Source: Subtercola sp. (GTDB lineage: Bacteria; Actinomycetota; Actinomycetes; Actinomycetales; Microbacteriaceae). From it: a stretch of 64,000 bases of DNA. Under the pieces are notes generated by a model, which had not been told where the DNA came from, searched no databases, and was given only the letters and a program-made list of their open reading frames with translations. Where the stretch lies: assembly GCA_025463765.1 (NCBI GenBank), contig JAODBC010000039.1, forward strand, positions 62,001 to 126,000. Direction: 5' to 3'. The translations under genes were made by a program, and so were the position numbers. Positions 7,583-15,303 of this stretch are shown here, one piece after another. The number at the start of each line of letters is the position of its first letter. Position 1 is the first letter of the stretch.

Positions 7583-8971
7583 ATGTCTTCGCCCACTCTC
7601 GCCTCTGCACCCGCCCCCGTGAATACCCGCTCTCGCGTCGTTCTGGCCAGCCTCATCGGCACCTCGATCGAGTTCTACGACTTCTACGTCTACGCCACCG
7701 CTGCGGTGCTGGTGTTTCCGAAGCTGTTCTTTCCGACCACCGACCCGAGTGTGGGCCTGCTCACCTCGTTCGCCGTGTTCGGCGTGGCCTTCGTGGCTCG
7801 CCCCATCGGCTCGATCATCTTCGGGCACTTCGGCGACCGCATCGGGCGCAAGAAGACGCTCGTCGCGTCTCTGCTCACCATGGGCATCGCGACGGTGCTG
7901 ATCGGATTCTTGCCCACCTACGGCAACATCGGCCTCTGGGCGCCGATTCTGCTGACCGTGCTGCGCTTCGCACAGGGCCTCGGGCTCGGCGGCGAGTGGA
8001 GCGGAGCCGCGTTGCTCGCGACCGAGAACGCCCCGGCCGGTAAGCGAGCCATCTGGGGCACGTTCCCGCAGCTCGGTGCACCCATCGGCTTCATCATCGC
8101 CAACGGCGTTTTTCTCTGGCTGAACCTGGCGATGTCGCCAGCCGACTTCGCTGCGTGGGGCTGGCGCGTGCCCTTCATCGCGAGTGCTGTTCTCGTCATC
8201 GTCGGTCTGTACGTGCGGTTCCGTCTCGTCGAGACTCCGTCGTTCCAGCGGGTGCTCGACGCCGGCGACGTGGTGAAGCTGCCGCTGGCCCGCGTGTTCA
8301 AGACGAGCTGGCGCCCGCTCATCCTGGGCACCTTCATCATGCTCGCGACGTACACGCTGTTCTATCTGATGACCACGTTCACGCTGACCTACGGCACGAC
8401 GGCGTCGTCGGTCGCGCAGGGGCAGGCCGCCGCTTCGAAGGCCGGCACGACCTTCAACGCCACCGGATTCGTTCCGGGGCTCGGCTACAACCGCAATGAG
8501 TTCTTGATCATGCTCATCATCGGCGTGGTGTTCTTCGGCATCTTCACCCTCGTGTCAGGCCCGTTGGCCGAGCGTTTCGGGCGGCGGCGCACGCTGATTC
8601 TGACGACCATCGGAATCATCGTCTTCGGCCTGCTCTTCGTGCCGCTGTTCGGCGCCGGCGTTGTCGGAACAATGGCGCTGCTCATCATCGGGTTCACGCT
8701 GATGGGGCTGACGTTCGGGCCCATGGGCGCGGTTCTGCCGGAGCTGTTCCCGGCGAACGTGCGCTACACCGGTTCGGCGATCAGCTACAACTTCGCCTCG
8801 ATTCTCGGTGCCGCCGTCGCGCCGTTCATCGCCGTCGCCCTCTGGACCGCCACCGGCGGCAGCACCATCCTTGTGGGCATCTACCTCAGCGTCATGGCGG
8901 TCATCACTCTCATCGCGTTGATTATCAGCCGCGACACCGGCGACGTCGAATACGAGACCAACCTCACCTGA
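7583..8971 (+). CDS. MHS-family (metabolite:H+ symporter) MFS transporter
   Basis: A 12-helix major facilitator transporter of the plasma membrane. The signature of the metabolite:proton symporter subfamily is clear: the GTSIEFYDFYVYATAA start of helix 1, FGHFGDRIGRKKTL between helices 2 and 3, RFAQGLGLGGEWSGAALLATENAP at helices 4-5, and the mid-protein RFRLVETPSF. Close family members carry shikimate, alpha-ketoglutarate, proline/betaine or dicarboxylates, and the sequence alone does not tell which. ATG at 7583 gives 462 residues and the normal short N-terminus. Upstream in-frame codons back to 7475 would add non-family sequence. It is a single gene with its own ~150-bp upstream region after the rib hairpin, and an ABC exporter follows on the same strand. 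Confidence 0.88.
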   Translation: MSSPTLASAPAPVNTRSRVVLASLIGTSIEFYDFYVYATAAVLVFPKLFFPTTDPSVGLLTSFAVFGVAFVARPIGSIIFGHFGDRIGRKKTLVASLLTMGIATVLIGFLPTYGNIGLWAPILLTVLRFAQGLGLGGEWSGAALLATENAPAGKRAIWGTFPQLGAPIGFIIANGVFLWLNLAMSPADFAAWGWRVPFIASAVLVIVGLYVRFRLVETPSFQRVLDAGDVVKLPLARVFKTSWRPLILGTFIMLATYTLFYLMTTFTLTYGTTASSVAQGQAAASKAGTTFNATGFVPGLGYNRNEFLIMLIIGVVFFGIFTLVSGPLAERFGRRRTLILTTIGIIVFGLLFVPLFGAGVVGTMALLIIGFTLMGLTFGPMGAVLPELFPANVRYTGSAISYNFASILGAAVAPFIAVALWTATGGSTILVGIYLSVMAVITLIALIISRDTGDVEYETNLT

Positions 8972-9075
8972 GGCCTGCTCCCGGCAGGGTACGTCGGGGG
9001 GCGAGAGTACTCCGTTCGATGTAACCTGTGCCGGGCATCCACCCCGCCGTCAGCCGAACACGATAGAAAGTACTC

Positions 9076-11472
9076 ATGACCACAGCACCTTCGTCAGCTC
9101 GTTCGGCGCGTTCGGCGCGCGATTCGAGCAGCACCGGCAGCGGGCGCAGCAGCGGGGGCGGGCGGGGCGGCGGCGGCCGTTCACGGGGGCGCGGGCGCAC
9201 CGCCGAGGGGCCTCGAGCGAAGTTCTCCGACCTGCTGCCGTACCTCACCGAGCACAAGAAGGTGCTCGCGATCGTCATCGTCTTGAGCCTCATCGGCGCC
9301 GCCGCGAGCCTGGCCCAGCCGCTGCTGGTCAGTCAGGTCATCACCTTGGTCGGTCAGGGCAGCAGCCTCAACGGGCTCGTCTGGCTGCTGGTCGTTCTCG
9401 TGGTGGTCTCGGGGCTCATCAGCGGTTTTCAGCACTACCTGTTGCAGCGCACGGGCGAGGGCGTGGTGTTGTCGTCGCGCAAGCAGCTGGTGCGACGGAT
9501 GCTGCACCTCCCTATTCGCGAATTCGACACCCGGCGTACCGGCGACCTCGTGTCGCGGGTCGGCAGCGACACCACGCTGCTGCGAGCCGTGCTGACGCAG
9601 GGCTTCGTGGACTCCATCGGCGGGGCATTCGTGTTCGTCGGGGCCCTCATCGCCATGGCCATCATCGACCCCGTGCTGCTCGGGCTGACTGTGCTGGTGG
9701 TCGGCATCTCTGTCGTCGTCGTTGTACTGCTGTCGGGGCGCATCCGCACGGCCAGCAGAAAGGCTCAGGAGAAGGTCGGCGACCTGGCGGCGAGCGTCGA
9801 ACGGGCACTGAGCGCGGTGCGCACCGTTCGCGCGGCGAACGCGACCGATCGCGAGATCGCAGAGGTCGAGAAAGACGCCGAGGGGGCCTACCTCATGGGA
9901 ATCCAGGTCGCCCGCATCTCAGCGCTCGTCGTTCCGGTGGCGGGAATCGCCATGCAGGTCGCCTTTCTGACCGTCATCGGGGTGGGCGGTTACCGGGTGG
10001 CGAGCGGGGCGATCACCATCGCCTCACTCGTGTCGTTCATTCTCTTTCTGTTCATGATGATCATGCCGCTCGGCCAGGCCTTCGGAGCCTTCACGTCGGT
10101 GAACGCAGCGCTCGGGGCGCTCGGTCGTATTCAAGAGATCATTCTGCTGCCGAGCGAGGGTGAGAACGACCCGGTGGTGCAGGGCGACGCGGGCCCGGGC
10201 AGCGGCGCGGCTGGCGCGGGCAGCGGCGCCGCAGGCGCGGCAGGCGCGGCAGGCGCGGGCACGATGGCATCGACCGGCCACTCTGCAGGCGGTGACCCGT
10301 CGATCGCCGTTCAGTTCGTCGGGGTGCAGTTCGCCTACGCCACGACGCCCACGAACTCCGCTGCGGCCGGCGGCGGCTTCGGCGATTCGAGCAGCGGCCC
10401 CGGTTCAGCCGGCAGCGGCTCCGGTGCGGTCAGCGGCAGGTCCGGCGATTCGAGCGGTGGCTCCGGTGCGGCCGGCGGCGCCTCCGCTGCGGCCAGCGGC
10501 AGCTCGGCTGATTCGAGCGGTGCCTCCGCCGCGGCCAGCAGCGGCTCGGCTGATTCGAGCGGCACTGCGCCGGCCGCGGCCTCGGATGGGTTCGGTACGG
10601 AGGCGTCAGACGCCGATCCTCTTGCGCTACTCGAAGCGACGCTCGACGGCGAGGCACTCGACGAGCTCGCGGGCGGCTTGAGCCGCGAGGGTGCGTTCGA
10701 AGGGTCGGCAGCGAGCTACCTCGCTCGCCCGCAGACGGCTCGGGGTGACACGGACGATGCATTCGGCGCGGAGCAGCCGGGCATCCTGAGCCCCACCGTA
10801 CTGCGCGGCGTGAGTTTCAGCGTGCCGCGGGGTAAGAGAGTGGCGCTGGTGGGGCCGTCAGGCGCCGGAAAGAGCACCATTCTCGCCCTGATCGAGCGCT
10901 TCTACGACCCGACCGCTGGCGCGATTCTCATGGGCGGCATCGATATTCGGCAGCTCGACAGACGCGCGCTTCGTTCACAGATCGGTTACGTCGAACAAGA
11001 TGCGCCCGTGCTGGCCGGCAGCATCCGCTCGAACCTGCTGCTCGCCTCGCCCGAGGCGACTGACGCCGAGTGCGTCGAGGTGCTGCGCGCCGTCAACCTG
11101 CTCGAGGTGCTCGAACGTTCGCCTCAGGGTCTCGATGCCCAGGTGGGCGAAGAGGGCGTCATGCTCTCGGGCGGCGAACGCCAGCGCCTGGCAATCGCCA
11201 GGGCCCTGCTCGTCGCACCGCCCATTCTGCTGCTCGACGAGTCGACCTCGAGCCTCGACGGGCTCAACGAGCAGATGCTGCGCGAAGCCATCGACGCCGT
11301 TGCCGAGAACCGCACACTGATCGTCATCGCGCATCGGCTGTCGACGGTCGTCGACTCCGACCTTATCGTCGTGCTCGACCACGGCAGCGTGGTCGGTGTC
11401 GGCACGCACTCCGAACTCGTCGAGACGACCCCGCTGTACCGCGAGCTCGCCAAGCGCCAGCTGCTCGTTTAG
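9076..11472 (+). CDS. ABC exporter with fused permease and ATPase, large insertion in the ATPase domain
   Basis: A half-size ABC exporter that would work as a homodimer. A Ser/Arg/Gly-rich N-terminus precedes six membrane segments (residues ~55-335) with the DTRRTGDLVSRVGSDTT coupling region. The ATPase has Walker A GPSGAGKST (~593), the Q-loop, the signature LSGGERQRLAIARALL, Walker B ILLLDESTSSLD and the H-loop IAHRLST. The unusual part is a ~150-residue insertion (about 423-575) between the first ATPase strand (VQFVGVQFAY) and VLRGVSFSVP. Its first part is Gly/Ser/Ala repeats; the second is acidic and less repetitive. A short Gly/Ala stretch also precedes the domain near residue 375. The length of 798 compares with ~580-620 for relatives. 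The substrate is unknown: peptides, drugs and lipids are all possible. Confidence 0.88.
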   Translation: MTTAPSSARSARSARDSSSTGSGRSSGGGRGGGGRSRGRGRTAEGPRAKFSDLLPYLTEHKKVLAIVIVLSLIGAAASLAQPLLVSQVITLVGQGSSLNGLVWLLVVLVVVSGLISGFQHYLLQRTGEGVVLSSRKQLVRRMLHLPIREFDTRRTGDLVSRVGSDTTLLRAVLTQGFVDSIGGAFVFVGALIAMAIIDPVLLGLTVLVVGISVVVVVLLSGRIRTASRKAQEKVGDLAASVERALSAVRTVRAANATDREIAEVEKDAEGAYLMGIQVARISALVVPVAGIAMQVAFLTVIGVGGYRVASGAITIASLVSFILFLFMMIMPLGQAFGAFTSVNAALGALGRIQEIILLPSEGENDPVVQGDAGPGSGAAGAGSGAAGAAGAAGAGTMASTGHSAGGDPSIAVQFVGVQFAYATTPTNSAAAGGGFGDSSSGPGSAGSGSGAVSGRSGDSSGGSGAAGGASAAASGSSADSSGASAAASSGSADSSGTAPAAASDGFGTEASDADPLALLEATLDGEALDELAGGLSREGAFEGSAASYLARPQTARGDTDDAFGAEQPGILSPTVLRGVSFSVPRGKRVALVGPSGAGKSTILALIERFYDPTAGAILMGGIDIRQLDRRALRSQIGYVEQDAPVLAGSIRSNLLLASPEATDAECVEVLRAVNLLEVLERSPQGLDAQVGEEGVMLSGGERQRLAIARALLVAPPILLLDESTSSLDGLNEQMLREAIDAVAENRTLIVIAHRLSTVVDSDLIVVLDHGSVVGVGTHSELVETTPLYRELAKRQLLV
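10384..10560. repeat. In-frame minisatellite inside the ABC ATPase (21-bp periodicity)
   Basis: The marker GATTCGAGC recurs at 10384, 10447, 10510 and 10552, that is at 63, 63 and 42 bp: multiples of 21 bp (seven codons). It encodes the Gly/Ser/Ala repeat that interrupts the nucleotide-binding domain. Because every step is a multiple of three, copy-number changes would stay in frame. Confidence 0.7.
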
Positions 11473-11502
11473 AGCGCACTGCCCGGCCTGAGCGCGCCCC
11501 GA

Positions 11503-11634
11503 GTGACGCTGCATCGCCGTGTGGCTCCGCGCCGACGGGTGACTCCGCATCGCCGGGTGACGCCGCACCGCCGAGTGACGTCCCGCACTAACGGGTAACG
11601 TCCCGCACCGACGCGTGCCGTCCCGCGCCGACGG
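11503..11634. repeat. Phased tandem repeat: four 18-bp then three 20-bp units
   Basis: After the ABC exporter stop, units starting GTGACGCTGC, GTGGCTCCGC, GTGACTCCGC and GTGACGCCGC are each exactly 18 bp. They are followed by GTGACGTCCC, GTAACGTCCC and GTGCCGTCCC units of exactly 20 bp. No gene covers this stretch, and I see no coding function for it. Confidence 0.75.
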
Positions 11635-11660
11635 TGTCTCGCAAGGTCTCGCGAGACACC
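11633..11660 (+). terminator. 10-bp perfect hairpin at the end of the tandem repeat
   Basis: GGTGTCTCGC (11633-11642) and GCGAGACACC (11651-11660) enclose eight bases. A small GCGCCG/CGGCGC hairpin and a related TGTCTCCCGAGACA palindrome follow before 11725. It may terminate the ABC exporter transcript; there is no clear T-run. The rest of 11661-11827 is GC-rich, includes a GGGCGCGCG run, and has no gene that I can support. Confidence 0.45.
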
Positions 11661-11827
11661 TGCGCCGAAATGCGGCGCGTATAGCGACCTCATCTTGACG
11701 CAGCTGTCTCCCGAGACACCGCCAGCCGCAAAACTGCCGCCCAACCAGACCGATGCACCCTGCTCAGCGAGAGTGGGCGGGCAGGCAGGCAGGCGCGCGC
11801 GGGCGGGCGCGCGGGCGCGCGCGCGGG

Positions 11828-12691
11828 CTACCGCTGCGCGAGCTCGTACTGCAGCTCGGCGGCCCGCAGGGTATTGCTGAGCAGCATGGCGATGGTCATC
11901 GGCCCCACCCCGCCCGGAACGGGCGTGATCAGCCCGGCCACCTCAGAGACCCCGGCAAAGTCGACATCGCCGCTCAGCCCCTCTGGCCCGCGGTGGATGC
12001 CGACGTCGATCACGGTCGCCCCCGGCTTCACGAAATCGGCCGTCACGAGCCCCTTCACGCCGACCGCGGCCACGATGATGTCGGCGGACCGACACACCGC
12101 CGCGAGATCGCGAGTGCGGGAGTGCGCGATAGTCACGGTGGCGTTGCGGTTCACGAGCAGCTGCGCGACGGGCCGGCCCACCAACTCTGAGCGCCCGATC
12201 ACGACGACGTTCGCCCCTTCGATCGGAACGTCGTAGGCGTCCAGAAGTTCGATCACACCAGAAGGCGTGCAGGGCCGCAGCCCGGGCTTCTTCTGCGCAA
12301 GCAAGCCGACGCTCTGCGTCGTGAGCCCGTCGACGTCTTTTTCGAACGGAATCAGCTCGATCAACGGAGCAGGGTCGAGGTGTGCCGGAACCGGCAACTG
12401 CAACAGGATGCCCGAAACCGCCGGGTCGGCCGCAAGCTCTCTGAGCAGCCTTTCGACGTCTGCCTGGCTCGTATCAGCGGGCAGATGCTGGTGCAGGTCG
12501 GCCATTCCCGCCGCAACCGAGGAGCGCCGCTTGCTCGCCACGTACACTTCCGAGGCCGGATCTTCTCCCACGAGCACGGTAGCGAGCCCCGGTTGTATGC
12601 CTGTCTTGGCATGAAAGGCGGCGACTTCTTCTTTCAGGTTCTCGCGTACCCGCGCCGCTACGGCCTTGCCATCGATGATTGCCGCTGCCAT
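11828..12691 (-). CDS. folD: Bifunctional methylenetetrahydrofolate dehydrogenase / methenyltetrahydrofolate cyclohydrolase
   Basis: Interconverts 5,10-methylene-, methenyl- and 10-formyl-tetrahydrofolate using NADP. The catalytic YVASK (Tyr/Lys of the family) lies near residue 53, GILLQLPVPAHLD near 97, the DVDGLT loop near 120, CTPSGVIELL near 141, the nucleotide-binding GRSELVGRPVAQLL near 168 and the C-terminal TPVPGGVGPMTIAMLL. The two ATGs six bases apart are resolved by GGAGG at 12699-12703. It lies seven bases before the ATG at 12691 but only one base before the ATG at 12697. It is transcribed leftward right after purU, which uses the 10-formyl form that FolD makes, so the pair forms a one-carbon unit. 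Confidence 0.95.
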   Translation of the reverse strand: MAAAIIDGKAVAARVRENLKEEVAAFHAKTGIQPGLATVLVGEDPASEVYVASKRRSSVAAGMADLHQHLPADTSQADVERLLRELAADPAVSGILLQLPVPAHLDPAPLIELIPFEKDVDGLTTQSVGLLAQKKPGLRPCTPSGVIELLDAYDVPIEGANVVVIGRSELVGRPVAQLLVNRNATVTIAHSRTRDLAAVCRSADIIVAAVGVKGLVTADFVKPGATVIDVGIHRGPEGLSGDVDFAGVSEVAGLITPVPGGVGPMTIAMLLSNTLRAAELQYELAQR

Positions 12692-12758
12692 GGTCATTCC
12701 TCCACATTTATCAAGGCACTGCAGTTCTCCACAGATGCCGGATCCAGCACTCGCACCG

Positions 12759-13697
12759 CTACAAGATGGTGGTGGAGTTGCCCCATGTCATCACGCGATC
12801 TTCACAGTGCCACTGCACGGCACGAGCCAGCACGCTGCGCTCGACCTCCGCGCCCCTCCGCTCCAGCTCCCCCACGTCGTCACGGTGAGAGACCCGCACG
12901 ACATCTTGCTCGATGATCGGGCCCTCGTCGAGATTCGCGGTGGCGTAGTGGGCCGTCGCACCGATGAGTTTCACTCCGCGCTCCTTGGCGCGCAAGTACG
13001 GCCCAGCGCCGGCGAATGCCGGCAGAAAGGAGTGGTGAATATTGATCACGGGGCAACCGACGTTCTGCAAGAAGTCGGCCGACAGAATCTGCATGTATCG
13101 CGCCATGACCACAAGATCGGCCGTGCCGTGCAACAGTTCGAGTTGCCGTGCTTCGGCCTCCGCTTTGGTCGCCTTCGTCACCGGAATGTGCACGAACGGA
13201 ATACCGAAGTTCGCGACCTCGTTCTCGAGGTCGGCATGATTGGAGATGACCAGGGTCACGTTCATGTCGAGGTCTCCGCGCTTGTTGCGCCACAAGAGCT
13301 CGAGCAGGCAGTGATCGTACTTCGAGACCATGATCGCGACGCGCTTCGGCGAGGCGACACTCGTGAAGGTGAAGGTCATGCCGAAGCGGTCGCCCACCTG
13401 CGCGGCGAAGTCACGTTGCAGGTCGGCCAGAGCCTCGGCCAGGCCGTCGCGATGAAAGACGGTGCGCTGAAAGAACTCTCCGCCCTCAGAGTCTGTCGAG
13501 AACTGACCCAGCTCAACGATGTTCGCACCGTGTTCAGCAAGAAAGCCCGCAACGGCAGCGACGATTCCCGGCTGGTCTGCACACTGAATCGTGAGCCGCC
13601 CGATGTCTTTCGCGTCGCCACCCTTGCTGCCACTGCCTGCAGTCGCAGCATCCGCTGCAGCCGACTCAACAGGTGTCACGACAGTTTCGGGCGCCAT
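12759..13697 (-). CDS. purU: Formyltetrahydrofolate deformylase
   Basis: Hydrolyses 10-formyl-tetrahydrofolate to formate and tetrahydrofolate, balancing the one-carbon pool. The N-terminal ACT domain starts at RLTIQCADQPGIVAAVAGFL (residue ~35), followed by SDSEGGEFFQR. The formyltransferase-like catalytic domain has MVSKYDHCLLELLWR, LVISNH, the catalytic INIHHSFLPAF and IGATAHYAT with its His, and the Asp in LDEGPIIEQDV. ATG at 13697 is preceded by AAAGGAG with ten bases spacing. An upstream codon at 13736 would add 13 residues without support. Before the ACT domain there is a ~30-residue Ala/Ser/Gly-rich leader. It ends 67 bp upstream of folD. Confidence 0.94.
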   Translation of the reverse strand: MAPETVVTPVESAAADAATAGSGSKGGDAKDIGRLTIQCADQPGIVAAVAGFLAEHGANIVELGQFSTDSEGGEFFQRTVFHRDGLAEALADLQRDFAAQVGDRFGMTFTFTSVASPKRVAIMVSKYDHCLLELLWRNKRGDLDMNVTLVISNHADLENEVANFGIPFVHIPVTKATKAEAEARQLELLHGTADLVVMARYMQILSADFLQNVGCPVINIHHSFLPAFAGAGPYLRAKERGVKLIGATAHYATANLDEGPIIEQDVVRVSHRDDVGELERRGAEVERSVLARAVQWHCEDRVMTWGNSTTIL

Positions 13698-13793
13698 CGA
13701 GGGCACGCTCCTTTTCGAGAGATCAGAAAGTACCACGCTAACGGGTTCTCGGTGCCACCGCGCACAGCGTCGACGGCCCCGCCTGCACGAGCA

Positions 13794-14657
13794 TCACGAC
13801 GACACCGCCCAGAGCGCTACCGCACTGGCTGCCGCGACGTTGAGCGAGTCGATTCCATGGGCCATCGGGATGCTCACCACTGTGTCTGCCGCAGCGAGAG
13901 CCTCTGGTGTGAGTCCGTCGCCTTCTGCCCCCAATACCAGTGCGAGCCGGTCTGGGCGCCTCCCCTCAGAGGCGAAAGAGCGCAGCGAGACAGCGTCGTC
14001 AGAGAGGGCCAGGGCGGCGATGTGAAAGCCTTCGTCGTGCAGCTGCGGCGCCAAGATGCTCCAGTCTCCCGAACGTGTCCACGGCACCTGCAGAACCGTG
14101 CCCATGCTCACGCGAATCGCCCGTCGATAGAACGGGTCGGAGCACCGCGGCGTGACCAGCACCGCGTCGGCTCCGATCGCGCCGACAGAACGAAAGATCG
14201 CGCCGACGTTTGTCGGGTCGGCGACGTTCTCGAGCACGACGACGAGCCGAGCATCCCGAAGCAACTCGACCGGCGAGATCAGAACCGGGCGATTCATCGA
14301 CGCGATGATGCCGCGGTGCAGAATGTAACCGGTCAACTCGGCGAGCAATTCGCCGGCGCCGACGAAGATCGGCACGGAGTCAGCCCACGGTCCGAGCGCC
14401 AGGCGCGCGTCGTCGACCGAGGCACCCAACGCCAGCACCGAGCGCGGAACATGGCCCGCCCGCACGGCCCGTTCGAGCACCAACGCCGACTCAGCCAGGT
14501 AGAGACCGTGCTCAGACCCCTGCGCCTTACGCAGCGCGACGTCGGTCTGATGGGAGTAGTCCCGCAAGCGTGGGTCGTCGAGGGTCGTGACCCGAACGAT
14601 GTTGCCGGCGGCCGCATCGGGCACGCCGACGCCAGACGCGTCAGGGTGCTTCGACAT
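13794..14657 (-). CDS. SpoU/TrmH-family RNA 2'-O-methyltransferase
   Basis: A SPOUT-class methyltransferase that would methylate a ribose 2'-OH in tRNA or rRNA with S-adenosylmethionine. The three SpoU motifs are all present in the C-terminal half: motif 1 NVADPTNVGAIFRS (residue ~147), motif 2 LVLGAEGDGL (~235) and motif 3 IPMAHGIDSLNVAAASAVALW at the end. The N-terminal ~110 residues form the substrate-binding part (residues such as GLYLAESALVLERAV). The exact target base cannot be told from this sequence. Its ATG overlaps the end of pncA by 17 bases, so the two are probably co-transcribed. Confidence 0.88.
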   Translation of the reverse strand: MSKHPDASGVGVPDAAAGNIVRVTTLDDPRLRDYSHQTDVALRKAQGSEHGLYLAESALVLERAVRAGHVPRSVLALGASVDDARLALGPWADSVPIFVGAGELLAELTGYILHRGIIASMNRPVLISPVELLRDARLVVVLENVADPTNVGAIFRSVGAIGADAVLVTPRCSDPFYRRAIRVSMGTVLQVPWTRSGDWSILAPQLHDEGFHIAALALSDDAVSLRSFASEGRRPDRLALVLGAEGDGLTPEALAAADTVVSIPMAHGIDSLNVAAASAVALWAVSS

Positions 14658-15237
14658 CTGCCGACGAGATCAGCAACGCGCCGGCGTGGGCGAGTTCGGC
14701 GAGAGCAGCGTCGCTCGACGCTTCGCCCACGCCCGCCACCAGGTCGGTGAGCACCCGAACTCGCCGCCCGTGCTCGATGGCATCGAGTGCAGAGGCACGA
14801 ACACAGTAGTCGGTCGCGAGGCCGGCGATGTCGATTTCAGTAACGGCGTGCTCGTCGAGCAGCGCGTGAACCGTGCCGCCCTCTTCGGTCACGCCCTCGT
14901 AGATCGAGTAGGCCGGCTGCCCTTGGCCCTTTCGCACGTGAAAGTCGATGGCCTGCTCGGTCAAGTCGTCGTGGTACTCGGCTCCGGGGGTTCCGGCGAC
15001 GCAGTGCACTGGCCAGGTCGTGACGAAGTCGGGCTGCGAGTCGAGCGCGAAGTGGCCGCCGTTGTCGTTTTCGGCGTCATGCCAGTCGCGTGAGGCGATA
15101 ACCAGGTCGTAGACGTCAGGATGCTCGGCCAAAAGCCGGGAGATGCCCGCAGCCACCGCAGCCCCACCCTCGACACCGAGCGCGCCGCCCTCGGTGAAGT
15201 CGTTCTGCACATCGATGATGAACAACGCCTTTTTCAC
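14641..15237 (-). CDS. pncA: Nicotinamidase (pyrazinamidase)
   Basis: Deamidates nicotinamide to nicotinic acid for NAD salvage. The catalytic triad of the isochorismatase-like fold is visible: Asp in FIIDVQNDFTEGG (residue ~9), Lys in VRKGQG (~102) and Cys in ATDYCVRASALDA (~145). The metal ligands are in SRDWHDAENDNGGHF (~50-65). I chose GTG at 15237, nine bases after AAGGAG. The TTG at 15246 abuts the ribosome site and cannot be used well. The resulting 198 residues is a normal length. It is followed by a SpoU methyltransferase whose start overlaps its stop. Confidence 0.93.
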   Translation of the reverse strand: MKKALFIIDVQNDFTEGGALGVEGGAAVAAGISRLLAEHPDVYDLVIASRDWHDAENDNGGHFALDSQPDFVTTWPVHCVAGTPGAEYHDDLTEQAIDFHVRKGQGQPAYSIYEGVTEEGGTVHALLDEHAVTEIDIAGLATDYCVRASALDAIEHGRRVRVLTDLVAGVGEASSDAALAELAHAGALLISSADVEAP

Positions 15238-15303
15238 CAGCGCCAACTCCTTGCTTCTCGCCCACTCATTCTACGACGGCAGCACGCTCCCCCCGCGGGC
15301 GTG

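Noticed and set aside
12666-14750. 694-codon rightward frame
   Set aside because: It is antisense to folD, purU and the SpoU gene and shows no family motif.
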